A program made the translations under genes and the position numbers. From positions 10,106,001-10,170,000 of the forward strand of contig NC_135782.1 in the NCBI RefSeq assembly GCF_028453695.1: a DNA stretch of 64,000 bases, written 5' to 3'. Position 1 is the first letter of the stretch. Every line of letters starts with the position of its first letter. This document shows, piece after piece, positions 12,261 to 24,517 of this stretch. The notes under the pieces are model-generated. The model saw only the letters and a list, made by a program, of their open reading frames with translations. It ran no database searches and was not told the DNA's origin. The stretch is from Augochlora pura. Its lineage: Eukaryota; Arthropoda; Insecta; Hymenoptera; Halictidae.

Positions 12261-13189
12261 CAACAAACTTTAAATAATGTTAACGAAGTAGTAAATAATT
12301 TTGTTGAAGCCCACGCTCATTATCACGCTGCTTAATAACAAGAACGGTATCATCTGTGTCAAAGAAACCGAGTGCATATCGAGTACTCAAACTGTGCTTC
12401 TCGAAAAGCAATTTTAGAAACGTCTCCAGAAATAGCGAAGCCGGCGGCGGAAATGTAGATTTTCTAAAATTTCGTCAGAACAGCCTGTGAAAGTAGAAAT
12501 TTCCTTCAAGATTTGCATTCTGCTTACGGGATAGAAATAAATGTATGCATGAACTATGGTGCGTACTCCATCATTGTGTATCATTTGCATATTATACGTG
12601 GGAAGAATTTTCATGTCGCGAATACAAGAAAATATTTGAATTACGACAACCCGATAGAATCGAATCAAATTACATTCATACGATCTGTAAATTTCCAACT
12701 AGTCCGTGGATACGATAGTTGGAACGATTCAAACGAATTGAAAATTTAGCTCTATCCTGCGTGGGATTGTACGGTGCGCCGATCAAGATGCTATCGTTTC
12801 TCTGATTGTATACAGCGTGCACGGAACGCGTGTATTCTAAAAGTATAATCAAATAGTCTAGGATGTAATTGACACTTCCTTTGCCTCCGCGTTATGGAGT
12901 CGTTTAAAACGTATCCGATACTCTCTCTCTACTCTTTCGAATAGATTACAACGATAGCGCGCAGCGTTTTCATAGATTCGACTTTCAAAGTCACTAAACC
13001 GTAGGTATCGTTTTTCACAGCGACTCATTGAGACGGAGTGATCTCGACGGCGTATCGAAGTCTCTACTTTGAAACGGAGAACAGTTTTCTAATACAGAGC
13101 TGTAGTCAGATACCACGACGATAGACGAACGCGATCAAAAGGAACAGATTATTCGAGGTTCGGTGGGTCGAGCGCGGGTTCGACGAGTG
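12261..13189. other. Gene-free AT-rich region
   Basis: No recognisable gene or repeat. Two short frames on opposite strands overlap near 12414-12749 and carry no known domain. Confidence 0.55.
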
Positions 13190-13390
13190 TGCGAAAACGT
13201 TTCTCGATATACATCCGTTAATTTTATTATTCATTTGTATGCGGGACACTTCTCGTGTACGTGTTTGTTAATTTCGTTATTCATACACACGCGGGACGCT
13301 CCTCGAAACGCGTTTGCTAATTCGAAGATTCGTAAGCATGCCTCGCGATGCGCTGATATCGTTATTCATATGTGCACATACTTGAGGTCA
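13190..13390. repeat. Three imperfect units of about 65 bp
   Basis: The succession GTTAATTTTATTATTCAT, GCGGGACACTTCTCG, GTTAATTTCGTTATTCAT, GCGGGACGCTCCTCG, and then a third weaker copy ending GATATCGTTATTCAT shows a roughly 65-bp tandem repeat. The open frame across it is not evidence of coding. Confidence 0.55.
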
Positions 13391-13689
13391 CTTAACAACG
13401 CGCATTTACATTCTGCCCGCGAATAAAATATATCGCAGCAGATCCAAAAATGATTTCTCAGCTATACGCGTCTTTAAATCACAGTTTCACTACAGAAGCA
13501 GCCAGATATGTTGATTCAAAATTCGAGAATCACTTAATCTCGACGATGAAGCACGCAACACAGTTTACAAGAACAATATCGAGTAAACAAACAAAGATGC
13601 TTTCCATTTTCGAAGCACGAGCTTTCGTCCAACTTCTATCGAAATATGCACGTCTCCATTATCCAGATACTTATGACCAGTGAAAAGGA

Positions 13690-14940
13690 TCCCAACGAAG
13701 TCAACGTTGAAATGCGAGGAAATTGCCGTGCAGGCAGAGCAGCCAGCGCGCGTTGGCTTCGCCGGCTCGCAATTTCCCAGCTAAAAGCAGGGAGGAAAAA
13801 TTCGCGAGCGAGTTGCTCGCCGCTGGTTCACGGAGAAGCGGAGAGCAGCGGAGCTGTTTCCCGTAGGTTCTCGAGGAAGCGAGGACGGTCGACGGTGTCG
13901 CCGAGCGAATCGTTGAACCGGTCTTTAATAATGGAGAGTCGCGAAAGGGTGCGGAGCGCCACGCGAAGGTTATGAAATGCCGCGGAAGTAAGGAGGACTT
14001 ATGCAACGTTCAATTTGTATAATGTATTCAAAATACGGCGGCGCGAAAGCCCGGCTGGCCGGATCTGCAATTATAATGCTTCGGAATAAGCCGACGGTAC
14101 ACTTTCGGCCGCGAGTGCGGAACTCTCTTTCGCGCTCTCTCTGTTTCTCTCTCTTTCTCTCTGTTTCTCGGAATCGGGCAGCAATCCGCGCCGGAAAAAG
14201 GCTGGCAAAACCGGGGCTAGCGCTAAAAGCGACACTGCAACCGTTCCTCCTCTGCAAAGACCATCTATATCCACCGATAATCCATTTACATCTAGGGCGT
14301 CGCAAGCAGATCGCACGGTTTTCTTGCTCTGCCACCAAGACGACACAGCGGCTCGGAACCGCGATTTACGTTCGATCTCACACTGTAACCATTGCATTCA
14401 TTTCCCAGGGCACTGGATCACATATCACCACCTATCCTCGTCGCGTACTTGCCCCCCGCGGTTACGAGGGACAGAGGGCCACTGTCGGGTCGCTCGGGGT
14501 AACGCCGGATACAACGGCGCCAGGTGCGAACGGTGGGGGGTGGACACGTCCGAACGGAAATACGGGGAAAACAGTAGGCCACGATCGGACACGATAAGGT
14601 AACAAGTGGAAAAACTCGACGGCTAGATCCGACGGTCGTTGTGGCGCGCGGCAAGCCACTGACTGCCTCCACTAATTCCACGCCTTTCCCTATCCACCCC
14701 CCCTACTCCGTGCACCGCCACCTACGCCGATCACCCTTGCACACCCTCTTCGCGCTGTCCTCGACAACCCCAGGCGCAAACGCCACGACGATCTCCCCTC
14801 TACAACCCCCTTGCTTCCTCTCTCCCTCTCTCAACCCCTTCCTCTCGCTCTCTCTACCTATCACCCGTCCTCCTCCTCCTCCTCTCTATCCGCCTCTCTG
14901 TTCCCCTTCGGCAGGATAACCGAGCCGGGCGCGCTCCTTC
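13690..14940. other. CpG-rich island with pyrimidine-rich tail
   Basis: CpG-rich DNA with many overlapping frames on both strands, a CTCTCT/TTTCTC microsatellite at 14125-14170 and a long C/T-rich stretch at 14680-14915. Translations are low-complexity. The strand asymmetry of the tail could reflect a transcribed untranslated region, but no gene can be called. Confidence 0.4.
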
Positions 14941-17900
14941 CTCCAATTTTTCTCTCTCTTTTCTCGCTTTCATAATGTTCGCCGTGTTATTTCATTCTTT
15001 GCATCGTTTACCGGAATTCCAAACCGTATTATTTTTACCAATTTCCGGATGCGCCCGACGAGTCGCATTTTATCTTCGCCGCGCACCGCCGACGACGATT
15101 CCCGCTAATGGAAAATAAAAAAAAAAAGCTCCACGCTCTTCAGTCCAAGGAGTTTCTGGTTCGCCGGTTTTCAGATTAAACGGTGACTATCTGGGCGGTA
15201 GGGGGATCCGTGGAGGTGAAGCACGGAGGTGCTGGTTGTCTTCCGGCGGGTTCTGTTTATGCTTCTTGGCGAATTCATGAGCATTGCTCCTGGTGCGGAG
15301 TTATACGGGCATTATACGGATTGTTCGGAGTAAATTTAGTGGAATATTTTCTTCGGATAAGGATTTCGGATAAGATTTTCTCACTCATTGTTAATTACTC
15401 TATGTATTTCTTCAATGTTCAATTCATTGTTTGCATAATTCGGCATTCGAATAAGTCTCTGTTTGAATAATAAATTAATCGAATAATACTTTATTCGTAT
15501 AATTTTCTCTTCTTATAATTCTTTCCTCTAATAATTCTTTATTCAAATAATTTTTAATTCGCATGATTCCTTTTGAATAATTCGAAAAAATACTACTAGC
15601 AAAATAAATCTACAAACTATGAAACAACATTTTATTCTATCTTGTTATTTAATTTCCATCATTCCATCATTCTTATTTGAATCAATTATATTCCGTATAA
15701 ATTGCCGCACGAATAAATTATTATTCAAATAAAATGTTATTCGAATGAATTCTTTTTCGAATAAAATTTTATTCCGATAAATGTTCGCCTAGATAAATTT
15801 TTATTCGACGGAGTATTTATTCGTTACTGTCGAATACAATTTTATTCGTTAGACTTTATTTTTTATCCGTCATCCGAATAAAATTTTATTCGACCCTGTA
15901 CTGTTCGAGGAAAGTACGAACATGTTTCGCAGGGTTTCGGAATTTTTTCGCAGGACCTCCGAACGGCGGTAACTTTATCTGAATTAGTCAGTGGATTTTT
16001 GCGTTTGAGATGGACGTTTGTAAGCGAAACGCAAGAGAACGAAATGCTGGAAAACGGTGGATGATAAAAATAGGCTGAGTTTGGATCTTGCTTAGAACGA
16101 AAAATTTGATCAGAGCAAAATGTTGTATTTTCTAAAGTGCATGCAATATGCCATTATTTATTCAGGAAGCGGTTGAAAAATTATTAAAAATAAGCATAGA
16201 ATATAGTCTGTAATACTAATAAGTCACCAGTTAATACATTTCGATAGCTCTTCTTCCGATGACGATCTATCATCATAATTGTCATTTAAAAAATTCAGCT
16301 TTCGTTGTGGATTAATGTCGAGGATATTCCAAATAGCATAAGGTCATTGCTGCGACAGAACTGCAACTAACATACTGTTCACAAACTCTACATCCACTGT
16401 AGACCTTCTAATCCATTAGTGACAATAATACCACTTAATCCCTTTCTAGATTAATGTAATATATGTACAAAATATTTAACATCGTTCGAATGACGCGTAT
16501 TTAAGTCTTAAGCAATGTGGCACGTTGGGGCTCAATATCAATTTCATAGTTCCTGTAATTAATTGATAAGGATATCAAAGTCACCGCGTCCATTAATGTG
16601 GTCGGCATAGTATCCAGAAGCTTGTTTTATTTCAATGGATTCTTTAGAGCTGAGCAAGCGAACGAAATGATTGATAACTCATAATAACAAACACTGGACA
16701 AAAGCGGAGAATCGAGAAAATATCCTAAGATATATAACAGGATATATTATGTAATAATATAGTACTACACTAGTATGTAATATAATGTAATATTTCTAAT
16801 ATATGTATAATGCAATATAATATTTCTATTATATAATATAATATAATATTTCTAATGTATATGATATAATATAATACTTCTAATATATATGATATAATAT
16901 ATCATGTACAAGATAATGTATTAATATTTTTCTGAAGAGACGACTGAAAAATGTTACAATCGAGAAATGACTATAAAAATTGTAATAACGAGCGTGCCTG
17001 AATTTTTACAGACCAAAATAGCGTTTGGTTCGTTGCGGGTCGTTCAGAGGAAGGTTCAGGACACGTTTTATTCTCGATTTCTATTTTATTTTGAACTAGT
17101 GTTGGTTGATTTGTGGCCGGGTTTAGGAGTTTAGGGGTTTACAGTTGTCACAGGAGGGTGTAACATACTATTGATTGATGTGCCACGTAAAAATCGATCC
17201 TCCCGATGTAATATCTAGTTTTATTTGTTTAAAGGGAACAATCTCTTTCCGGCGAAAATTTCGCACAATTTTTATCGAACCACCGTTGCGTCGCATTAAT
17301 GATCAATTTTTCACGCGCGCGTGATGAATCATTAAGTACCTCGGGTTTCCGGCAAGTTCGTTTCAAATCTTTTACGTGAAATCGATGGAACGGGCTCTGT
17401 CAAATGTGAAACCGAACATTACGAATAACCCGATACATAGTTTGTTCGAAAACAATTTATTAGGCTGTTCAGAAATTTCTTTTCATATTTTACACAACGC
17501 GTTTCGTTGAATTCGCATAAAATAATTGAAACTTGAACTTTCCGAACAGCAAACATGCTGCAGTAAACGCAGTTGCAAATGTCGAGTTTATTGTTAGTTC
17601 AACAAATTTTTTGGTTAAAATTACGTTCATTATATTTTGAGGAACCTGAAATGTAGGAAGCCGCCGATAAAGCGTTTTTACGTAAACGCGAAAATGTAGT
17701 TTCAACGTTTCGCGATCGAAAAAGGCGGTTAAGAATTCAGCGGTAATTCTGACGAAGAGAAATACATTTGATATATTTCAGTGTGAGATACATTGGATCT
17801 GACTAATTTTGAAATTGGTAGAATATCCTTGTTTCTTTGATTTCGAGTATAATTCTACGCACACGTTGAAGCAAATCTCATTCTGGAAGCAGCTAAGTTA

Positions 17901-17984
17901 CAATTAATCGTAAAAGTATTGGAGAAACATGAAACCACTCTGAAATATTATTATGACCATGGGAAAGTTAACCGTGCTCGTCAG
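14941..17984. other. Gene-free AT-rich region with TTATTCGAATAA-type words
   Basis: Between about 15340 and 15900 the words ATTCGAATAA and TTTTATTCG recur in both orientations as a diffuse simple repeat. The same composition reappears near 56750-56950 and 57950-58110. At 16735-16925 there is a (TATAATATAATATTTC)-like AT microsatellite. No protein-coding exon is recognised. Confidence 0.6.
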
Positions 17985-17989
17985 AAATA

Positions 17990-18185
17990 AATTATAATTC
18001 ATCCTTAAATTATAATACTTCCTTAAATTATAATTCATCCTTAAATTATAATACTTCCTTAAATTATAATTCATCCTTAAATTATAATTCTTCCTCAAAT
18101 TATAATTCTTCCTTAAATTATAATTCCTCTTTAAATTATAATTCCTCCTTAAATTATAATTCTTCCTTAAATTATAATTCTTCCT
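17990..18185. repeat. 18-bp minisatellite
   Basis: About eleven units of AAATTATAATTCATCCTT and the variants ...ACTTCCTT and ...CTTCCTC. The minus-strand frame (NYNLRK-type repeats) exists only because 18 is divisible by three. Confidence 0.92.
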
Positions 18186-18988
18186 CGAGCATCTTTCGTT
18201 CCGGCATTGCGTATATTTGGCCTTCCGGTTTTCGCGTTTCCCTTTCACGAGAATCTTTCCAATTTTTTCTCCCCGGCCCCCTCGGTCCTCCTTTATCTAC
18301 ATTTCTGTTCGCCCGCCTCTTGTTTACACTGTTCACAGTTTTCCCGCCATCTAGTCGCGTCGCCTCCATTCCTATTCCATTTCGGTATTCAAAACCCATC
18401 CGCCATCCTTCGTTCTATTTTTCGTTGTTTAGATCTGGGCCAGTGGAATTGACAGTCTGACACGAGCCCCTCGAATCAATCGGCCATGTAATCCTTAGGC
18501 TTTTCTCGGTCAGCATTATTTTTGCAACAATCTGATAATTTTTTAGCAAAGCATTTCTTAACCTTTGTTCATGTGACATTTCTTCTGATTTTACCTCGTA
18601 GAATAAGTTGATAGGGTTTATTTAATGTCGTGTATCTTCGCGAAGAAAAATCGCAGTTAAGATTATTCTTTTTTCGATTAAAGAGAAAAGATCGTGCTTC
18701 TTTCAGATCCAAATGGCATTCCTTAACAAATTTTTACAAACACTGTATATTTAGTCGAACTTGGCAATATGCAATATGACTAACATGACCTTATATTTAA
18801 AGTGTTACAGTGATGAGAGTGCATCGAATTTAAAATCAAGAAACAACGTTTTAAAGTAGAGGATTGAAGCTTCAATATAGAAAAATAGTCATTATCCTAC
18901 GATGATTTTTCGCAGAGTTATCGTCGGTCGAAGTTGGCCAATTTCTAATCCAAATTTGTCTAGACTGTAATGTATTTCTGGCAATATA
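18186..18988. other. Gene-free stretch
   Basis: GC-richer start (18190-18450) followed by AT-rich DNA. Nothing recognisable. Confidence 0.55.
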
Positions 18989-19068
18989 TTCGGTTGGAAA
19001 CTATGAAACGGGCGTCGCAGCTGAACACAGATTAAACAAAAACGCCCGTTTCATAGTTTCCAACCTAA
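18989..19068. mobile_element. 80-bp palindromic mariner-type miniature element
   Basis: Near-perfect inverted arms GGTTGGAAACTATGAAACGG and their reverse complement surround a loop of about 26 bp. TA dinucleotides flank both ends (18987-18988 and 19069-19070), the target duplication of Tc1/mariner elements. Mariner ends commonly begin with a TTAGGTTGG-like word; here the left end reads TTCGGTTGG and the right end is the complement of TTAGGTTGG. The RNA would form a strong hairpin. Confidence 0.75.
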
Positions 19069-19560
19069 TATATCAAACGTGTGATACGTTTATGAAACGC
19101 GAGTCTCGAGTGACTATCGTTCGATAGTCAGACGCACGCCACAAAAGAATCCCATAAAACCGAATTTTGTTCTAAGCGAGATTTTGTTGCACGCTCTCGA
19201 CGCGTTTCGTCCGCAAATAGTTAAATCGCGAATCGGGTTCGCCAAAACAGGAAGAACCACGGCGGAAAAAAGCATCGGTGAATTAAAAACAGATAGTCGA
19301 TTTTCTCTGGTGCTGTCGGCTTTCTACGTGGAACCGTTTGTTCCACTTGTTCGTTATCTTCGACAACCGGAGCCATGGGATTACCAGCGGCGATCGGTAT
19401 CGTTTCCCGGGACTCGTTTTTTAAATCAATTGCGCTTTGCAGTCGTTTCATCTCCGACTTCCGACTGATTCAAAACGGCTCCGATACGAGCGACTTTTAT
19501 TTTATGTTAACACGCTTGTACTAAACGAGAATCTACCGTGTTTAGGTGTAATCAAACCAT
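19069..19560. other. Gene-free stretch
   Basis: CpG-moderate DNA with overlapping opposite-strand frames of 94 and 76 codons and no recognised domain. Confidence 0.5.
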
Positions 19561-19882
19561 AGTTTTAAAGAATTATTGCAAGACTTAAAGATTATTAAAA
19601 CACTTAAAGGATTATTAGAAGACTTAAAATTTTTTTAAAAGACTTAAAGAATTATTACAAGGCTTAAATAATTATTACAAGGCTTAAATAATTATTACAA
19701 AACTTAATGAATTATTACAAGACTTAAAGATTATTAAAACACTTAAAGGATTATTACAAGACTTAAAAATTTTTTAAAAGACTTAAAGAATTATTACAAG
19801 GCTCAAATAATTATTACAAAACTTAATGAATTATTACAAGACTTAAAGAATTATTATGAGACTTAAAGGATTATTAAAAGGC
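19561..19882. repeat. 20-bp AT-rich minisatellite
   Basis: About sixteen imperfect units of ACTTAAAGAATTATTACAAG with deletions. A larger block of about 180 bp, including the rarer ACACTTAAAGG and AATTTTTTAAAAG variants, is itself repeated, showing second-order duplication. Confidence 0.85.
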
Positions 19883-22139
19883 TACGATCTTCTACGAGAA
19901 AAGGGAAAAAATAAGTAAAAAATAAAAAATGTAAAAATACATTTATGTGTTATTTATTAAAAATACTTGTTACTTGCACCATATATTATAATAATACTCG
20001 TTAAAAATCGGAATAACAGACTTACTGTCACTTTGAAAAACTAATATAAAACAGATGCTTTTAGTAATCCCTAAATCTAGTGACAATAATTTCATACCAT
20101 TAATATTTGAAATTTCATCTGCCCTTATTTCTCATAAATGCTTAAAAATTATTAACCCTTGTCGATCGTAAGTCACCTCTCACATTATACATTAAGCCTA
20201 AATATCTGACGTTTGGTAAGAGTTAAGTTTTACAAATCATAGTGCCGAAGAAATGCCGTACAAAATGAAGAAAAATGAACAAATATCAGGTCGTTTCGAA
20301 AGGCAACGATAACTTTGCTACAGCCAATTTTAGACCATCGAACGAAGGCTGCTCACGCCTAACTGATTAAACTGCTTGCCGCAGCGAGCACGACGAATAA
20401 CCGGGGCGGCTTTCAGAACTGATAATCCGGCGGGGACTCATCGTTCAAAATGTTTGAAAAGGCGTGTGCACCGCGAATTTATTTCCGCCGGCGGTCTTGG
20501 CATTCTATCGGTTTTTCTCGTCGCGTTACATTTGAATCGACACCATCTTCCGCGTCAGTTGTTTTTACAATCGGTCCGATACTGTCGATGAAACGGCGTC
20601 GCATGTATATCGAGGCATCTCGCGGAACGCGCAAACATTAAACGCCGGCGAAAAGCAACCTCTAATTTCACTCCGCTGAGTCGTTCCGCGAAACGGGCGA
20701 AACTGCTCAGCCGGCGCAAAAAGAACAGAATGAATATATAGTAAAAGCTCAGAATTCACGGAGTCTAATTTGCAGTTACAGTTTGGTGCCATTTGCGGTC
20801 GCTGTTACATTTTTTTCCCCCGGTATGCGCGCGCGGAGTGCCGGCAGCAAAAATTCTTCTATCGAGCCAACTAAAACTCCGACTTCCGCGCGGCGTACGA
20901 GTCCGGAGCCCTGATTTTAAGCCATAACCTTCGGTCAATAATGATATCCAAACACCGGCAGAGATAACAGGGCTTCTAATGTTCCACGTGGTTGCAAGAC
21001 GGTTTCCAAGGCCGAAGCCATCTTAGATTACGGATTTTTGCGCAATTTTCTACTTCGACGGCGCATCTTTTGATAGCAGATATCTCTTGTCACCGTCAAA
21101 ATGTCCTATCGAACGTATGTGTTTGTTTATATAAAATTGTTTAAACTATAGAGAATATTTTGCTAGAAATAGTATACGCCGTCGAAAATATGTTGGGATT
21201 TGCTTGAGTTTGTATTACGTGCGAAGTTAAGGTAGAAATGACTACCTTGTTGTAAAATTGTGAAGATGTGAAAACAATTTTATAATATTGTTGAACTATT
21301 TTCAATTCCTCAGAATTATTAAACGGAAGAATTTATTTTTATTTCCTTACTGATGTTCGCCATCGTCTTCGAAAGTAATTATTCTGCATAATTGCATAAT
21401 TACATATTTCATTTGAAATTCAATTTTGAAACTTTCTTTTGTTCAACATTCACATTTTTTAAGCATTTTCTTCGCTTGAACGACAAGTTTATTTTGCTGC
21501 AATATTTTTTTTTTAGCCAAAGTGTTGAATAGATTTAAACATTGAATTGATAGAAAATTTTCTGTCGCTAATTATTTACTCTATTTCTTGTGGAAGATCA
21601 ATTAAAACAGAACTAAATTCAAATGCGATTCATGTTTGCAAATATATACCTTGTGTAATGCTAAGACGAAGACACGTGGTTTAATTAATAAGTATTATTG
21701 ACCGCAGATCTTTATGAAACAGGGAAACTGCATAATAGCACACATGAATAGTTAATAATATTCTAACAAACATGTTTAGTATGCAGGAATTCTACACAGT
21801 TCGACACACTGTTGTTTGCAAATTGTGTGTCTGTGTGTGAGAGAGTGCAAGTTATAGATAGAGAGAGAAGAGATCGGTATAATTGATGTGCGGCGCGATG
21901 AGACACGATATGTTTGGAACCACGTGTGCAATTGGAGTACATATGGTTTTGATGGCAGATGATTTCATTGCTTGGTCCACGCAATTGTTTTAAGTCATAA
22001 CTCCGTTATTATCGCATTTATGAAAAAATGCCAAAGGAGAAAGATAAATCGTTCGAAGAGCACTATTTAGTTCTATTTCTAGTTCCTTTTTTAGTTCTAT
22101 TTCTTTAAATAGAAATGCATATTTCTTTTTACATAGATC
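19883..22139. other. Gene-free region
   Basis: AT-rich flanks around a mildly CpG-rich middle (20340-21080). Short frames show no recognisable domain. Confidence 0.55.
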
Positions 22140-22400
22140 GATTCTTCTGTGCATTATACGTAAAATATTATTAGGGTAGCATGGCAAAAAAATGATTAGA
22201 TCTCGAAATATTTTCAAGAAAATGCAGAGTATCGTTTACGAGTTATTTTTCGCACCAGTCGATCTGGCCTCACATTGGTCACAATTTTTCGTTAATAACT
22301 CGTAAACAAAGGCGCCGATTACATTTTTGCTGAGGAAGAAGTTGCTTCAAATGACATTTTTCAATTGCGAGTAATTTTTGGGACGACCTTTATATAATAC
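22140..22400. mobile_element. Probable transposon fragment with internal foldback
   Basis: CGTTTACGAGTTATTTTTCG near 22209 and CGTTAATAACTCGTAAAC near 22290 are inverted copies separated by about 60 bp. The block ends with GGGACGACCTTTATA, which resembles the outer ends of insect Tc1-like elements. No transposase frame and no clear terminal repeats, so a fragment at best. Confidence 0.35.
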
Positions 22401-23637
22401 AGAATATGTATAGTATAGGATCCTGTATAGTATAACGTACATAACAAAAGATGAAGATGCATTATTCGATTGTCCCATCGTTTAAGATTTTTATATAATA
22501 TAATCTCGTCTATATTTCTACTACTTTTAAAAACAAACGATAGCTACGAACATCCGCGAATTTTCGCTTTTTGCGAATTTTTCAACTTCTCGATCCAGCT
22601 ACATTGGTTCGATAACACAATGTGGGAACGCCAGCACACGTCCTTAATTTGGGAAACCAACCCGCAATGCTCTAATCCAACTCTGTCGTTCAGGTGGGTT
22701 TAGGATACCCCAATTGCTATGGTCGAAACGCAAAACCAGTGTATTTGTCACCGTCCGCATGCAAATTTCAAAAGCACCGCCAGGAATTCTACACGCTCTC
22801 CGACCGACGCCGCTTGTTACGCGAACGAAATCGTGCAAAATATATTTATAACAGAGTAAACCGAAACAATAAACTAACATGAAAGGTTCCGTCGCGCGCG
22901 ACGATCGCGCCGTTAAAATCGTATCAATCTCCGGATAGTCGAATTTTTATTTATTTCACGCGGAAACAAAGTATGTCACGAAAGTATTCGAAAACGGCGT
23001 TTACGGTGCCGAGTGCTTCGATACCGAAACGAAATTATAGATAAAAACAGGGGTGACGCGACTTCCCGAGGCAAAGGGCAAACAATGGACTGAGTAGATT
23101 CACGTGTTATACTATGTTATGTCGCGCGTCTTTTTAGCACGCGCTGTTTTACGAAAGAAACGACTCGGGGTACACCGACCGTCACAATAGCTGTCTACCC
23201 TACTCCTGTTACCAGCATGTTATGGTACCGGAGCGATTGTGATGGGGTGGCCGGCTATTATGACCATTAGGGTGCCACCGTGTCCTCTATCCCTTAAAAA
23301 ACCGCCGTGACAAATATTTTCCCGCGCGAATTCTCCTGACAAATTCGATCCCATTTTACGCGCACAATGTTTGGAAAAATACAATCCCTGCAGGGCGCCC
23401 CGACCACTTAACGCTCGTCAAATTACTTGCGAAATTTTTACCGCGTGTGTTGCACAATTCAACGAGGTATTTTTAACGAAACTTTGAAAATGCAAATCGA
23501 TCAACAGCTGACAAAAATTGTACAAAATGATGTTAAAACATAGATACTTTTCGAGCTTTTTCATTTTTTCTAATGTTTTGTATTTCACTAAATATTATAT
23601 ATCGATTAAATTAAATTATATTTCACTACATATTATA
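22401..23637. other. Gene-free region with weak exon-like open segment at 22599-22693
   Basis: A 95-nt segment lies between a polypyrimidine-AG acceptor-like site and CAG|GTGGGT. In one frame it reads LHWFDNTMWERQHTSLIWE followed by TNPQCSNPTLSF. I do not recognise the family and there is no partner exon nearby, so it is not called as a gene. The rest is unremarkable. Confidence 0.4.
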
Positions 23638-24515
23638 CAGGGTGGGGCAAATAAAGTGTTACAGTGCAATATCTCCATTATCATCAATGATACGCGAAAA
23701 TGCTTCAGAAACAAATTGTTTGGTTCGGAGGGGGACGTATTTTGGTGGAAATGTTTTTTTTTCAAGGTCATATTTTTTGAGATTTCAAGGTCATCGATGT
23801 TTTTTTAAATGGAACTATATATTTCTTTTTCGATGACATTATTGCCGATTTTAAGACGAATCCAGCGACGTATAATTCAAGGTCATTCTAGTCGCGCAAA
23901 GTATGAAAATCGTTGAAAAACCGAAGAGTATCGCAATAATCACTTTCACAGGATCCACTAACCTTGGCATGGTTTTGTTTACAGAACATGCTCGAAATGA
24001 TGTCCCTCCACTTCTAAAAACTTATTGAGTCGTTGATGAAAAGATCTTCTCTCTCCTTCATGTCGTCAGGTGTGGTAGGTGGTACCGACATTACACTATC
24101 TTTCACAAAACCCCATAAGAAGTAATCTAATGGTGTCAAATCTGGCGAACGAGGTGGCCAAGCTACAAGACCGCCTCGTCCTATCCATTTTTCACCAAAA
24201 ATCTCATTCATGACTTCGGTTATACTCTTCGGTTTTTTAACGATTTTCATACTTTGCGCGACTAGAATGACCTTGAATTATAGGTCGCTGGATTCGTCTT
24301 AAAATCGGCAATAATGTCATCGAAAAAGAAATATATAGTTCCATTTAAAAAAACATCGATGACCTTGAAATCTCAAAAAATATGACCTTGAAAAAAAAAC
24401 ATTTCCACCAAAATACGTCCCCCTCCGAACCAAACAATATGTTTCTGAAGCATTTTCGCGTATCATTAATGATAATAGAGATATTGCACTGTAACACTTT
24501 ATTTGCCCCACCCTG
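23638..24515 (-). mobile_element. Internally deleted Tc1/mariner-superfamily element with long terminal inverted repeats
   Basis: The element starts CAGGGTGGGGCAAATAAAGT at 23638 and ends with its reverse complement at 24515. TA lies on each side (23636-23637 and 24516-24517). The inverted arms are about 285 bp long and nearly identical, which is unusually long and suggests recent activity or conversion. The core between them retains the end of a transposase frame on the minus strand. TA targets and the SPDLTPLDYFLWG motif place it in the Tc1/mariner (IS630) group. Confidence 0.85.
24014..24250 (-). pseudogene. Transposase C-terminal fragment inside the 23.6-kb element
   Basis: The minus-strand frame contains KSITEVMNEIFGEKWIGRGG followed by WPPRSPDLTPLDYFLWGF and VKDSVM. 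This is the region around the last catalytic acidic residue of IS630/Tc1-type DDE transposases in insects. Everything N-terminal is missing, and the 5' part of the frame lies inside the terminal inverted repeat. It therefore cannot make an active enzyme, and the element would need a transposase supplied in trans. Confidence 0.75.
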
Positions 24516-24517
24516 TA

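Noticed and set aside
13646..14919. Frames up to 198 codons on the plus strand
   Set aside because: Overlapping minus-strand frames of similar length and simple-sequence composition point to stop-codon depletion, not coding.
17904..18248. Minus-strand 114-codon frame with NYNLRK repeats
   Set aside because: It lies almost entirely within the 18-bp minisatellite, so no coding evidence remains.
20155..20226. Possible further TTAA element starting TTAACCCTTGTCGATCG
   Set aside because: The opposite end (GTAAGAGTTAA) pairs poorly and the unit would be only about 65 bp. Not enough support.
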